Part shown: positions 46,240-57,154 of the stretch, in pieces
How the letters are laid out: each line of letters starts with the position of its first letter
Position numbering within the stretch: position 1 is the stretch's first letter
Assembly (NCBI GenBank): GCA_014338405.1
Contig: JTDE01000963.1
Span: forward strand, 77,209 to 141,208
DNA from: Paragonimus skrjabini miyazakii
Lineage: Eukaryota; Platyhelminthes; Trematoda; Plagiorchiida; Troglotrematidae
DNA length: 64,000 nucleotides
Direction of reading: 5' to 3'
Translations under genes and position numbers: made by a program
The notes under the pieces: model-generated
Told to the model about the DNA's origin: nothing
What the model saw: the letters and a program-made list of their open reading frames with translations, nothing else
Databases searched by the model: none

Positions 46240-46840
46240 GTATGGGAGATTCGCACAATGCCTTACGCCGTTAGTCAAAACTCTGCTGCTGCACCTCCGT
46301 CCATAAAACTCGCAGTCTTTTCCCAGTAAGGCGTTCAGAGGTTTTGCTACCGTTGAAAAGTTTCGGACGAATCGCTGATAGTATGAGGCTAGACCCAGGA
46401 AACTCCTCACCTCAGTGACCGTCAGTGGGATCGGCCACTGTTCCACCTGAACCGTCTGGACGCGACATGTCTGAATGTATTCCTTGGATATTACATGTTC
46501 CAGGAAATTAACCTCCTCCTGCATCAATCTGCATTTAGCCGGGTTTAGCTTAAGACCAACTTGACGCAGACGATCCAATAGGATTCGTGGGTTTGCGAGG
46601 TGTTCGTGGGACGATGGCCCGTGAGCGATGACACCATCCAAATATAGTGAACACTTCTGAAGCGCCAGGTCACGAAGTACTGATTGCAATGGGCGTTGAC
46701 ATGTTGCCGGGGCTCTCACCAAGCCGAATGGCATTGTCTGGATATCGCATAGGCCGGAAGCAAAGTGAACGCTGTTTCACTCATGTTTACCTCGTCAACT
46801 TAGACCTGCCAGTAACCGGGTGCAAGTTCGAGTGTGCTAA

Positions 46841-47030
46841 ACCAAAACGACCCGCTCAGCGCTTCTAGTACGTCGTCCGTGCGTGAGAAGGGTAATGAGT
46901 CTCACTTTGCGACGCTGTTCAGTAGTCGGCAATCAACACAGAGACGTAACTTCCTGTCCTTTTTTACCAGAACTACTGGGGTGGCCCGAAGCGAATTAGA
47001 GGGCTGAATAATATTATTCTCGAGCATCTG
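46841..47030. repeat. Duplicated gap flank, copy 1 (partner 47131-47320)
   Basis: 190 bp repeated directly on the far side of the 100-N gap. The first 95 bp are identical, the remainder has about ten differences. The tandem arrangement around a gap suggests an unresolved overlap of two assembled contigs rather than a biological duplication. Confidence 0.95.
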
Positions 47031-47130
47031 NNNNNNNNNNNNNNNNNNNNNNNNNNNNNNNNNNNNNNNNNNNNNNNNNNNNNNNNNNNNNNNNNNNNNN
47101 NNNNNNNNNNNNNNNNNNNNNNNNNNNNNN
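47031..47130. other. Assembly gap (100 N)
   Basis: Exactly 100 N within the Gypsy RT, flanked by the direct duplication described above. Confidence 0.99.
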
Positions 47131-47407
47131 ACCAAAACGACCCGCTCAGCGCTTCTAGTACGTCGTCCGTGCGTGAGAAGGGTAATGAGTCTCACTTTGC
47201 GACGCTGTTCAGTAGTCGGCAATCACAAAGACGTAACATCCCGTACTTCTTTTTTACCAGTACTACTGGGGCGTCCCAAAGCGAATTAGAGGGCTGAATA
47301 ATATTATTCTCAGGCATCTGTTCAATCATCTCTTGCAGTGCCGGTTGGTAGTGAGCCGGTATTCGTCTCGGAGGAGTTCGTATCGGCATACAGTTCCCTG
47401 TATCAAT

Positions 47408-48121
47408 CTAATGTATTAACCCCTCTGTGCGCCCTGGCATTGTCGCGTTCCAGGCAAAAACATCCATGAACACACTAATCAGATCAGTTAAACCGTTCTT
47501 CCGTTGGCCATCCCCTCTGCCAGCTTGCCCATTGAAAACTTGCGTTGGTCCCGGTATTTGCTCTTCAGTGTTACTTGGATTAGGAGTTACGGTGAAAATT
47601 TTATCTGTGTGTGGTCTTACCGCCTTTACTACAGACCATCGGTACCACGTCGTCGGCTGGCTAATGAACAGTTTCTTTTGGACCAAATCTATGCGGCAAT
47701 TCAATCTCTCTAATACATCCACTCCTAGAATCACGTCCCACGGTAACCTGTCGACAACCATCACTTCGTGGCTGAGGTGCGTTCCGGCCATGTTCAGTTC
47801 AACCTCCATCTTCCTCCGAGCCGTGAGGGGTGTCCTGCTGACTGCTAATAACTTATTATGCAAATAGCGCCAGTTGCGCCCTGCTACACTAACCGCAACT
47901 TTCGACCTTACTAGGCTGCGGGACGCTCTTTTATTAGGGAGGTAAGAGATGCGTCGTCCGTTCATGGTGATCGAAGCTAAGGGCAACCTCCCGTTCCATG
48001 ACAAGGCAATTGTCAAATGGATCACTCGCTCTATGTTTGCGCCCTTGTATTCGAACTCAATAGAAGTCAGTCGATTAAATGTAAACGCTGGCTCACCTGG
48101 GTTTTTTTGTTGTGCCCGCAA
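47408..48121 (-). pseudogene. Gypsy protease region, active site lost
   Basis: A 237-codon open frame. The downstream protease block WDVILGVDVLERLNCRID is well preserved (family WDVILGMDFL). Upstream, where an LLDTGA active site is expected before the conserved RSLV, the frame reads YLPNKRASRSLV, so the catalytic Asp is Asn and Gly is Arg if the alignment is right. The frame runs on into the linker before RT (VFAWNATMPGRTEGLIH). Between gag and this frame (48205-48122) there are several in-frame stops. Confidence 0.8.
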
Positions 48122-48205
48122 GTTCGTGCAAATCGACTAAACCGTTTGCAATAGTAACAGACTCTCCTAGTCCAACTCGTCTGACTTCGTCTACGGTTCC
48201 GTGCG

Positions 48206-48895
48206 TCACGCTGGTAGTTCTTTCTTGGCAGCATTCACTTCAAGTTCAAGGCCGAAATTTCTCTCGAGACGGTTCGTGACCGCTTCGATGTGTCGCCCGA
48301 CTTCAATAGCCTGCTTCGGTTCCGTGGGCGGATTCCTCAGGAACCGTTCGCAAACCTTCCGGGAAGTGACTCCTTCCACCAACCGTTCCAAAATCCGTTC
48401 GGCCCCTCTTTCGACGGGCTTCGTTGGGAACCATTGGCGGGCTAGGCGCTTGAGCTGCCGTACGATTGTTTAGATATCCTTGCCGGGCCGTTGACAGCGT
48501 TCGTGGAACTCCCTCCTATAGTCCAAGGCGAGGGTTCCGGGTGTCAGTGTGCTTCTATGACGTTGGTATGTTCGTTCGCTTATTGCATTCTCTACGATCT
48601 CATCTTCTAACGCAATTGTAAGCGCCTCTCCTGTCACTAAGTTCAGCAGTGCGTTTGGCTGATCGGAGGATTCAAACGTATCCACGTACCGCCGAGCCTG
48701 CAACTCCCAGCTTGAGAAGTCTCCACCCAGGTGGAACTTCTCGGGTGCAGTGACAGTCTCAGTAGTCTCCACAGCGATGGCTCCTCGGCGGACAACCGAT
48801 GTTATCAGGACTGTGGACAGGTCCAATATCTTTTGTAAAATCCCCGTCGTGGCGGCAGACGGCAACTCCTCCTCACTCGGGGGGTGTTTCGACAT
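48206..48895 (-). pseudogene. Gypsy gag, one in-frame stop
   Basis: ATG at 48895, only 18 bp after the 5' LTR. Residues include APEKFHLGGDFSSWELQARR (a typical retroelement gag start FDG..F..WE.RA..Y), LTPGTLALDYRREFHERCQR, then a TAA at 48472-48470. The same frame continues with LKRLARQWFPTKPVERGAER and VCERFLRNPPTEPKQAIEVG to a TGA at 48206. No CCHC zinc knuckle is recognisable. It would form the virus-like particle capsid. Confidence 0.82.
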
Positions 48896-48913
48896 CCTGG
48901 CAGAGTCGCCAAA
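48896..48913 (-). promoter_or_regulatory. Putative primer-binding site
   Basis: Minus-strand TTTGGCGACTCTGCCAGG lies directly after the LTR terminus CTACA and directly before the gag ATG. TGG at the start fits annealing to a tRNA CCA end. I cannot say which tRNA. Confidence 0.65.
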
Positions 48914-49163
48914 TGTAGCAGGTATGCGGGAAGGCGGAAGACAGAGTTCGGGTAGAAATGTTTATGTAACACGTGACACCTAACATACAGAGTAAGGAAT
49001 GAAGGGATACATACTGATTAGTCTCTTTTACGGGAGTCTTCCAGTGTTTGGTCAATTGGCACGACGTTGACGGTATGCTCCGTAAGAAATGGAGAAAGAG
49101 CAGGTGAGACAACCGAAACAAAAGGGCGTACTTCGTGCTGAATTCGGTTTCTCGCTATAACCA
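48914..49163 (-). repeat. Gypsy 5' LTR
   Basis: 250 bp; minus-strand ends are TGGTTATAGCG ... CCTGCTACA. Its central part (ATGTTTATGTAACACGTGAC, ATACATACTGATTAGTCTCT and TTGGCACGACGTTGAC) is shared with the 3' LTR and, more distantly, with the solo LTR at 62072. Confidence 0.88.
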
Positions 49164-51973
49164 ACCCGGTGAACTACACAAATGCCTAGAGAAATGATGC
49201 ACGAGTCCTGTGTTGAAGAAAGAATGCGTAAGGATTGAGTCACCACAGAATCTTCGAAATTCAAGTGGATAAGTATCAGGAATTTCAAAACGAGATTCGT
49301 AAGAGAAATGCCGCAGACCAGCGACCATTTCAGTGGTTATTTGCTGAACACGTTCTATGGCAAGTATGTCTATCTTCAAGCCGTTGTATACGATTTCATC
49401 AGCATACACAAGCAATGGTCTTATACAGACCCCGTAGAGCGATCGTAAAGCATGCCTGTCTATGCGGGTAAAGGCTCTTTTTATCATCCCAGGAGTCCTA
49501 AATCAATTTTTGGCGACCATCTGGTGGTGACAAGAAAAGGATAAACTAGTCGACAGCGGAATCCCTAGTTCCTTTTTAAGGTCAACCCTCGTGCACCATG
49601 TATCACGAATAGGTTCCTTGAGTCTCTTCCAAGCGACACGTGTGCACACTTACTGTCGTTTAGAGGGAGACTCCAGTCTTCTGACCAGCCCTTAATACGG
49701 TCGAGGTCAGTCTGCAATGCACTGGGATCAAAAGCTTTCCAGATTTTTAACTCTTCAGCATTAAGGAGGGTGTCGCTAGAAATAAGGTCAAGAAGGTCAG
49801 TGATGTATATTAGAAGCAACACTGGACCGAGCACGGATCCTTGAGGAACTCCAACGGAGATCGGAGAAGGAGAAGAAAGATCCGATCCGGTTTTTACCCT
49901 GAAGTCCTGTTATCAAGAAAGAATGTAATCCAGCGGAGAACCTCTCCTTGGATCCTACAGGCTTCTAGTTTAGGTATAGGAGGGCCGTGTGGGGCACGAT
50001 CATACACTTTAGCAAAGTCGAAAAGGATAGGATCCGAGATATGACCATTGTTTTTGGCGTCTGTTAGACTACCCATGAAGATTAGCATATTGGTTATGCA
50101 TGACCAGCCGGGAAGAAAGTCATGCTGGATAGAAGAGAAAATATTATTTGAGAAGTAATGCTTAAGAATAGCGCATTTTAACAGGCGCTCTAGTACCTTG
50201 CATGGGATGTTGGTGAGGCTGATCGGCCGATAACTAGCAGGGGAGCGACAATCGCCTGCCTTAAATACAGGTGTGATAGTGGTCTCATTCCATGCCTCCT
50301 GAAGGGTGCTGTTCCGAAATGTCTGTGTAAACAGACCATAAGGGGGCACTGCCAAACCAAGGACCGCTTCTTTGAGGATCCGGGGATGTATCCCGTCTGG
50401 TCCCATCGCGCAATTAGGATTGATCTTAAGCAAGAGCTCTTGAATGTCGAGCACGAAGAATTCAGCTATTAGAGGTGGGCATTGGAAATTTCTTTTCCGG
50501 AGAATCGGATGCCAGCTTGCCAGAACCACATTGTAGACTGCTGAATAATAATCTCTGAACAGCTCAGCATCCACCTGAGAATTGAAGGAGGTTTCCCCTT
50601 TGGGAAGCCGCAGAGGAAGCGTTGAGGGCTTAGTTTTTCTCTGGCGACGCATGTACTTGAAAAGAAAATTCTTATTCTCCCAAGCTGCCAGTAGGATTTT
50701 TGACTATACCTGTTGGGTATGTTGACGGATTTACCGCCTGCATCTGTTTCGTCCAGAGCAAAAGGCTTCCAGATCCTCCGGCTTACCGGTCAGTTTCGGC
50801 TCAGAGAATAGAAGGGAACGCAGATCAAGAAGACGACTTATGTTCCGCGGAAGCGGTGAGCGAGGTGAGGACCTCCACAGTTTTTGAGGAACAAATGCCT
50901 CACCAGCTTCGTACATGGTAACTTTAAAAGAAAGACAGTTTGTGTTCACTGAATTAGGTACCAGTTTGAGTGTACTTAAGAATGTTCTTTAGTGCGTTAA
51001 AGTCAACTTTCTGGAAATTACTGAATGAAGTCTCTGTTGCGACATTTTGGAACCAGTAGCAAATGAAATCGAAAGCAAATAACATGTGGTCACTATGCCA
51101 CAGCGATGGTTTGATGATCACTCTATCTACCAGATGAGCTTCATTTGTGATAACCAGACCAAGCCATGAGGTTGTCTGTCCTGGACGGTGCCATGTAAGT
51201 AATTCGGCATGTGTCCAGGCTTTCTCATGGACCAACATTGCCAGGGATTTCAAAAATCCGGAGTCAGATTCCTCACCAGAGGCAGCTATAAAGTTGAGTT
51301 TGGATGCGTTGAAGTCCCCCACAATGAGAAGATGGGAAAAGCGCTGCGTAGACGGGAGAGAGACTAGAGCGGCAGGAATGGCCTCCTCGTACGATGCGAC
51401 GTACGATAGCGATCGGTAAATTACACTGACAAGAAGCGTTTCACGACTTCGAGGCTGGAGTTTAAATCACAGTCCTTCACACTTCTCTGAGAAGGTAAAT
51501 TCCCCTATGACATTTGTTACTGCCAGATTCTGGCTCAGGATTACAGCACAGCCCTACATGTGTCCACGGGAGGAATCCGTTCGATACAGCGAGTATCCAG
51601 GAACATGCAGTTCGTTATCACTGATATATGCAGAAAGCCAAGTCTCTGTTAAAGCAAGAATTTGAGGACAGGTGTCGTGGACCAACTGTCTGATTTCTGG
51701 TAGTTTGTTTAAAAGGCTCAGACAGTTAGTGTACACGCACTTGAGGGCTACCTCCGCATTTGGCTGGGTGCGAAAAGAGACAGAAAAGCGCGAGGAAGGC
51801 CTGGAGAGAGCAGTCTTAGTAGCGGCGGGGAGTGTGTAGACGGTTTCAGTTTCCTTAGCCCTCTTGGGGGGTTGCGGCCGTTTCATCGCAACCTGAGCAT
51901 ATGTGAGTGTTCCTATGGGACACTTCGTTCGTTTTTGTTGGCTCAAGGTTGATGGCTTGTGGATCGCCTTCAC
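49164..51973 (-). pseudogene. CR1-like LINE ORF2 (endonuclease and reverse transcriptase)
   Basis: The endonuclease (51973-50954) reads in one frame with two internal stops (after SSRGHM and after EKCEGL): CVYTNCLSLLNKLPEIRQLV, ALTETWLSAYISDNELHVPG, LLVSVIYRSLSYV, LLIVGDFNASKLNF (GDFN) and LWHSDHMLFAF (SDH). RT follows: KINPNCAMGPDGIHPRILKE, NETTITPVFKAGD, ASYRPISLTNIPCKVLERL, LFDFAKVYDRAPHG (motif A) and GVPQGSVLGPVLLLIYITDL (motif B, after a frameshift near 49860). The catalytic FADD block reads LLNAEELKIW, with both Asp changed to Glu. The frame after 49487 (SLYGVCIRPLLVYADEIVYN, RRFCGDSILTHSFFNT) ends at the Gypsy LTR. Confidence 0.9.
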
Positions 51974-52019
51974 CTTCTGAAGTACTGGAGGGTGGTTTGC
52001 AGTTTTTCACCCCCGAAAA

Positions 52020-53220
52020 TTGGGGTGAGATTTCAGGTTAGAGAAGAACTTGGGCGAAATGGCCACGCTCTAGTGGAAGAAAATGCAGCTAGATTGAGCC
52101 AAGTATGGGCCTTTCTGGAAGCTTGAGGTGACCCAAGCAGACTCATTCGATTGTAAATCTCAGGAGTGAAGTAATTTTAGCCAGGACTTTTTGGAGGTGG
52201 GATGGTTGTGGATTTAGTGCAAGACTATTGGTCTGTGGCTTCTTTGGGAGCGCTGGTTCAGACTCATGCAGCTCCTAATATGATTGGCTATCCATAGGGA
52301 AGAAAGCTGCCGCCTTTGGTGTAAGTGTGGGCACACGGGTTGATCCATTCAGAGGCACTGATCCCTCCTTAAAAATGGGAATAAAAACCTCCACGTTGGC
52401 TTAAATTTTGGGGTCAGACTTAGTGCGTGACCTTGTTCTATCAAACTAGGAGCTTTTCTGCCGCTCCTACGACGAGCGATCCAGCGAGACTCTTTGAATT
52501 AGCATGACTTTTCTTTGACTGAACTGTCATGTCCAGTACTTCTTCCGTGCTGACCTTCGTGGGTAAAGTCACAAGAAGTCCTGGTGACTTCTTGATAGCT
52601 TTGGAACAAAGTCTGCTGGCAGAAACTGAGCCTGTTAATTCTGGAGGGAAAGCGGTGTTTAACACCGTTCTTGTTTGCTCACCTGAAGAGGACGTGGTAG
52701 AAAATCGTTCCCACGGAACGAGTCTCCTCTCCCAAAGTGCCTTATCCCTCAAGTTTGTCGCGGCTTCCTCAATTTGCGCTGTGGACTAAGCCACTGCCTC
52801 GCGAGCAATCGCCACACCTGGAAGGGCGAACGCAATATACTCGCACAGTGAGTTCAGTTCTGAACCTATGTCGGATAAAGCCGGCTGTGTTTCAACTAGG
52901 GCTTTTCCAACCGTGGCCACGTGCACTGCATTGACGTTTTTAGAGGTCTTCCAACTATGCCTTAATGTGTCTCGTTTCTGCCTACTGGGGGTTGCGGGTA
53001 GCGGAACGGATACAGCCTTGGACGAAATATAGCATTCACGAAAAAGACAACTCATGCAGATAAATGGCTTTTTTGACGAAGCCAGCAGAGTGTATCGGTC
53101 CTCCTTGAAGCCAGTGCATTTAATGTGGTAACAATGTAGACACGTCTAGCACCGCATACTATTTTGAACAGTCATGCGACAGCCAAATCAGACACAGGCA
53201 CTCGAAACTTCTGATCCACC
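52020..53220 (-). pseudogene. CR1-like LINE ORF1 with PHD-like zinc finger
   Basis: Near its start (53190-53045) the minus strand encodes a PHD-like cysteine finger: MRC, a stop, TCLHCYHIKCTGFKED, then FICMSCLF. Spacing resembles the W(Y)H..C..........C..C end of PHD fingers found in ORF1 proteins of some CR1-type elements. The following frames (53055-52786 and 52752-52441) give VEVA-poor, Ser/Thr-rich chains with no other domain. ORF1 would bind element RNA. It is broken by the finger stop and a frame change near 52790. Confidence 0.68.
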
Positions 53221-53289
53221 GATGCTGCTGGATATCGTGCGTGTCATTGTGAAGAAAAGCGGCAAGTGTTAGCGGTATAAAAAACGGTA

Positions 53290-54590
53290 AGCAAAAGGAG
53301 CATAACTTAAAGCGAAGCACTAGTGGAACCGAACAGATATATTCTCAGATAATAATCAACCAAAAAGATGCGTCAAACGGCACAATGTCAGACAGATATA
53401 AGTACTATAAGCCAAATAGTTCCATGCATAACGAAATTAGTATGTTATTCGATAACAAGTAACACTAATCGTATGTAAGTTTTTGATGCACCAAGAGAAC
53501 AACGATATGAATAAACAGTGACAGCGAGAAAAGTAGAACCAAATTTCGATTTGCCTGCGTAACAAATCACAGAAACGCTGTTCCTCAGTGCTTTCGCTCC
53601 GCTGCGCGTTACAGGTGTTTCTGCTCAGCTTGGCAGATCGCCAACCTATACTAGTTGTATTTCTCAGTTGGACTTCAACTAACAGCTTGAGGGCAGCATG
53701 TTCAGTGAAAGCATTTTGGAATTATATGTACTCAACTACCCGGTTATTGTAATGGGAGTCAAATATTTGTATTGTACCTTCAGATCGTGTTTTTCATGTA
53801 CAGGTCTGATTTCAAGTACTGGATCGGGTTATGAAAAAGGTAAGCTCGGAATCTCAACATTATCTCCGAGAATTTGTTCTCGTACAGAAATATTCCATAA
53901 CTGATTATTCCCACTTTATTTTGAGCTTACTCGGAAGATACGGCTCACAGTTTTGAAAGGTAAATTAGGAAGATAGCATAAGTTATCCAACGTCACACTC
54001 TTATTTCACACCGTACGTCGTTTACATTTTTCTACACGCAAATCACATCAGTTCATTGAATCAGCATGGCGATGAGGTATACTATCATCTGAAAAACCTA
54101 GCGACGGATGAATACGCAAAATTAGATGATCATCTCAACCTCTCGCACAAATTTCAACAGCGTATCTTGCAAGAGCCTACACACTGACACTTCGAAGGCA
54201 TTTGCAGGTGCCAAGAAACAGACGGATAGAATTATCGTCAAGCTAGCGTACGGGATTATTGTGTACAAACGCGTGCATTGCATAAGTCGAAAGACACCTA
54301 GCAAAAAGTTAGCCTTTGACACGACTTAGCTGATAAAATATCTCAATTTCGGGGATTACAGTTGCGATGCATCTTCCGTTTTTCACTGTCACATTGGTGA
54401 CTGTCCGATCGAGTATGCAAGCTTGGGGTATTGACACGGCCTCCAATTTAATAAACAGAATACACATCCAATGAATATACGTTCGGATGCCGATGTTGGA
54501 CGGTGGTCGGTATCGTGCTGAGTGATACTCAGGGTGCGTGTGACGTTGGACTGCGTCAAAAGGAGGCTGAGTTTCTGAATCAGCAGTCAG
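53290..54590. other. No recognisable feature
   Basis: Short frames only. The upstream edge of the CR1 element lies somewhere near 53220-53290. Confidence 0.5.
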
Positions 54591-57154
54591 GATTTGGACA
54601 TTCTACACGGTACGCATGTTAAATTAGATAATTGCCACGGAAGTATCATGTTGCAAGATACACTATTTGTTGAAGGACACTACTGCTTTCCGCTACTAAA
54701 GAGGGTGTCAGGATTCGTTATATCCTTTCTTAAACTCGCGTTGCAGCTTCGTCTCGGAGATGATGCTGCTGTTATAGGTAATCTAACATTAGTTAGCTCA
54801 CGAAGACGTCGTATTATATCATGCTATGTTTCTCAGTGTAACCGGAGTAGTAGGTATGCTTTTATGCGATTATGACTAAAAAACTATCAGGTACGAGACA
54901 GTCTTTCGACTTATGTTTCAAATGTTACCTTACATGGTTGTTTCCCACACCTTTATTCCTTATCCTTCACCATCACAATGACGGGTAGTCCTCAACCAAT
55001 GTCCGGAGCGTGCCAATGTACTTTATTGCTTTCATTTAATGAATGTCGTACCTGGTTTCTTTAGGTGACTTCCAAAGCATTCGTAGTCGCCGGTGGACGA
55101 GCATTATGGTCTCCATTGGGAACATAAGACAGGTTAGTAGTTTAGTACAAGTCATGAATTTCTTTCTGTACGGTAGCGTATCAGTAAGTGATGAAAATCC
55201 GGCTTGCTTGTAAAACGGACTGGGCTTCGCGTTCATTCAGGCACCGCCCGTGGTGTGGAAATGAAAGACAAGTATATTGAAATTGTTGTATGGAAACGAT
55301 CGAATGTGCATATTTTCGGCAGCACACTACTGATCAGTTTAATGTGTCTGCTGACCGTCACTACGGAGTTAGCACTGACCGTACGCAGTTGTTTGGACCA
55401 CTTGCAGATCTAGAATATCTTACAGTGATTCTGAAACCACTATCACAAAGGGGGAAGCATTTTCCAAACACCGCAACGTCGCGAAGGCTACAGACTTGGC
55501 TTATGCAAAACGCACGTGGGATGTGTATCGCGCGGCTGCTGATCTAGTTGAAAAAATTCTTCGCAGATATTTCTGGTGTCTCGTGTTTGTTGTTCAGTCC
55601 CTTCGCGTATAATTCTCTCCCAGTTTTGCAATTACCCTGAACGTATTCGCGTATACTGCGTTAAAAGCATGGGGCTCACTGTGCAACCTACTTGCCTTTA
55701 CTTGGCGTGCTTCACGAAAGACAAACTTTATCTGATCGATTGTATTTATCAGTGAGGCTTGTGAGCGGACAACTTTGTGCATACAGTGTGATTCTACGGC
55801 TGATGCCGACTGCTACCATTGAGTATCGTAGAATATTTCAGCGAATTTTTTCTGACATCGGTGGCCGTTATTTGTCTTCTCGTTGCTTAGAGACAGTTCG
55901 ACAGTAACAATGCTGAAACTGTTGGTGCTGGAATTTTGAATCTGTTGTTGATCGATTTGATTAAAACCGTCAGAAATGCTTCCATGCTCAGAGTTTCAGA
56001 ATGGCCTGCCGGAGCAGCAATATGTCTTACAATTTGATAACGCCTCAGCTATGATAGACTCATGTTCTGAAGCGATGAGGCTAGTGCTAACAGTTGTGTT
56101 ATTGCCATTCTAGCCTTGACTGTTGCCAAGCTGAAAGGGAAGTATTTGGCCCGGGATCTGAAATCAAAAGGAGTCTTAATGCACGCTGAAGAATAATTTA
56201 CAATCGTCTTGAAGGTTCTGAGTGTGTTGCTCTATCTAGAACAGAAGCAACATCAGAAGCTATTTTCTGTCAAACCAAGTGAGTCCACAGGCCTGAACGC
56301 TAAGTAGTTCATGAGGGATAGTCAGAATAACCATTGTCCTGCCTTTTCTAAGTCTGATGTTATCAGAGGGGATTTTGCGGCGAAATCACTCCATGCACCT
56401 TTGATTGAACTCATTGATTTTCCACAGGTCCATTTAATCTGTATTAACATCGATCCGGTTAGCTGCTGCAAGGTCCTCGAACAACTTGATTATTGTGTTG
56501 TAGCTAGAATGAGAGATTACGGCCACCAAAAGCTCTGCCTTAAGCATTATCGTCAAGGAAAAGCTGGTGAGGTAATTTTGGACCGCATAATTTTACTAAG
56601 GGGTATTGCAAAACCTTCATGGACTCCCTTATCGTTTTGCCAGATATCGGATCGACGGGCTACTGAAAAAACCACAACATGACCCAAACGCCGCCGATGC
56701 GCTGACACGGCTGTCGGTCTGTGTGAAAATTTGCGGCGCAGCTGTCAGACGGATGTGTTGCGCCGTCGACTAGTCACTGAGTACAGTGACACAAAATATG
56801 GATGTGCTACCCTTCAACCTGCAAGTTGAATAAGCAAAGAATGCAGCTTGGGTCAGCCAGCGAGGGCAAGGTCCAACATTTTCTGTGCCCACCGACTTCA
56901 GTTCGCAATGCGCGAGTGTGACGCAAGGCAGATTCGGACAAGTTGCAGAGGGTTTTCGTGGTCCTGGTGATAGCATCCACCTAGGCATACCTATAAAGAG
57001 CGAGTCAGGCCGGAAACCGGTGAAAGCTCTGAATTTAGCTACCACGAACTCTTATCTTGTGAAGCACGGTTTGTGTGAAATTGCGCATCTCGTTAAAGGA
57101 TGCCCTGAGTTCATCATACCAAGCATCCTAAGTGCATGGTCTGGTACACGATAA
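54591..57154 (+). other. Unrecognised region with several plus-strand open frames, possibly an old retroelement
   Basis: Frames at 54594-54875, 55290-55547, 55692-55907, 56311-56682 and 56885-57154, all on the plus strand, are longer than in neighbouring DNA. The only suggestive string is RIDGLLKKPQHDPNAADALT followed by RLSV near 56655-56720. It resembles the end of an RNase H domain (N.ADALSRL) of LTR elements. I could not recognise RT, integrase or protease motifs, so the region stays unassigned. Confidence 0.3.

Larger units (their letters stand above)
46240..47389 (-). pseudogene. Gypsy reverse transcriptase with mutated YLDD and an internal gap
   Basis: N-terminal blocks PAHYQPALQEMIEQM, NNIIQPSNSLWDAPVVLVKK and LRLCDCRLLNSV lie at 47350-47192. 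DDVLEALSGSFWFSTLELAP, normally STLDLAPGYWQV, follows at about 46870 in another frame. Then come MPFGLVRAPATCQRPLQSVL (46734), CSLYLDGVIAHG and RSFLGLASYYQRFVRNFS. The catalytic YLDD reads YLDG, and motif A shows Glu instead of Asp (STLELAP). The 100-N gap and a duplicated flank lie inside this domain. Confidence 0.88.
44195..49163 (-). mobile_element. Ty3/Gypsy LTR retrotransposon, 5 kb, degenerate
   Basis: Both LTRs and the order gag, protease, RT, RNase H, integrase are all on the minus strand. The 5' LTR is 48914-49163 and the 3' LTR 44195-44418. They differ at very roughly one site in eight to ten plus a 14-bp indel, so the insertion is old. Every domain is broken (see sub-features). It contains an assembly gap. 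I could not identify a clear target-site duplication. It is a defective endogenous element with no sign of an envelope gene. Confidence 0.93.

Noticed and set aside
44190..49168. Target-site duplication flanking the Gypsy element
   Set aside because: Candidate flanks (TGGTG after the 3' LTR, CGGGT before the 5' LTR) do not match, and the ACCA shared by both ends falls inside the LTR terminus on one side.
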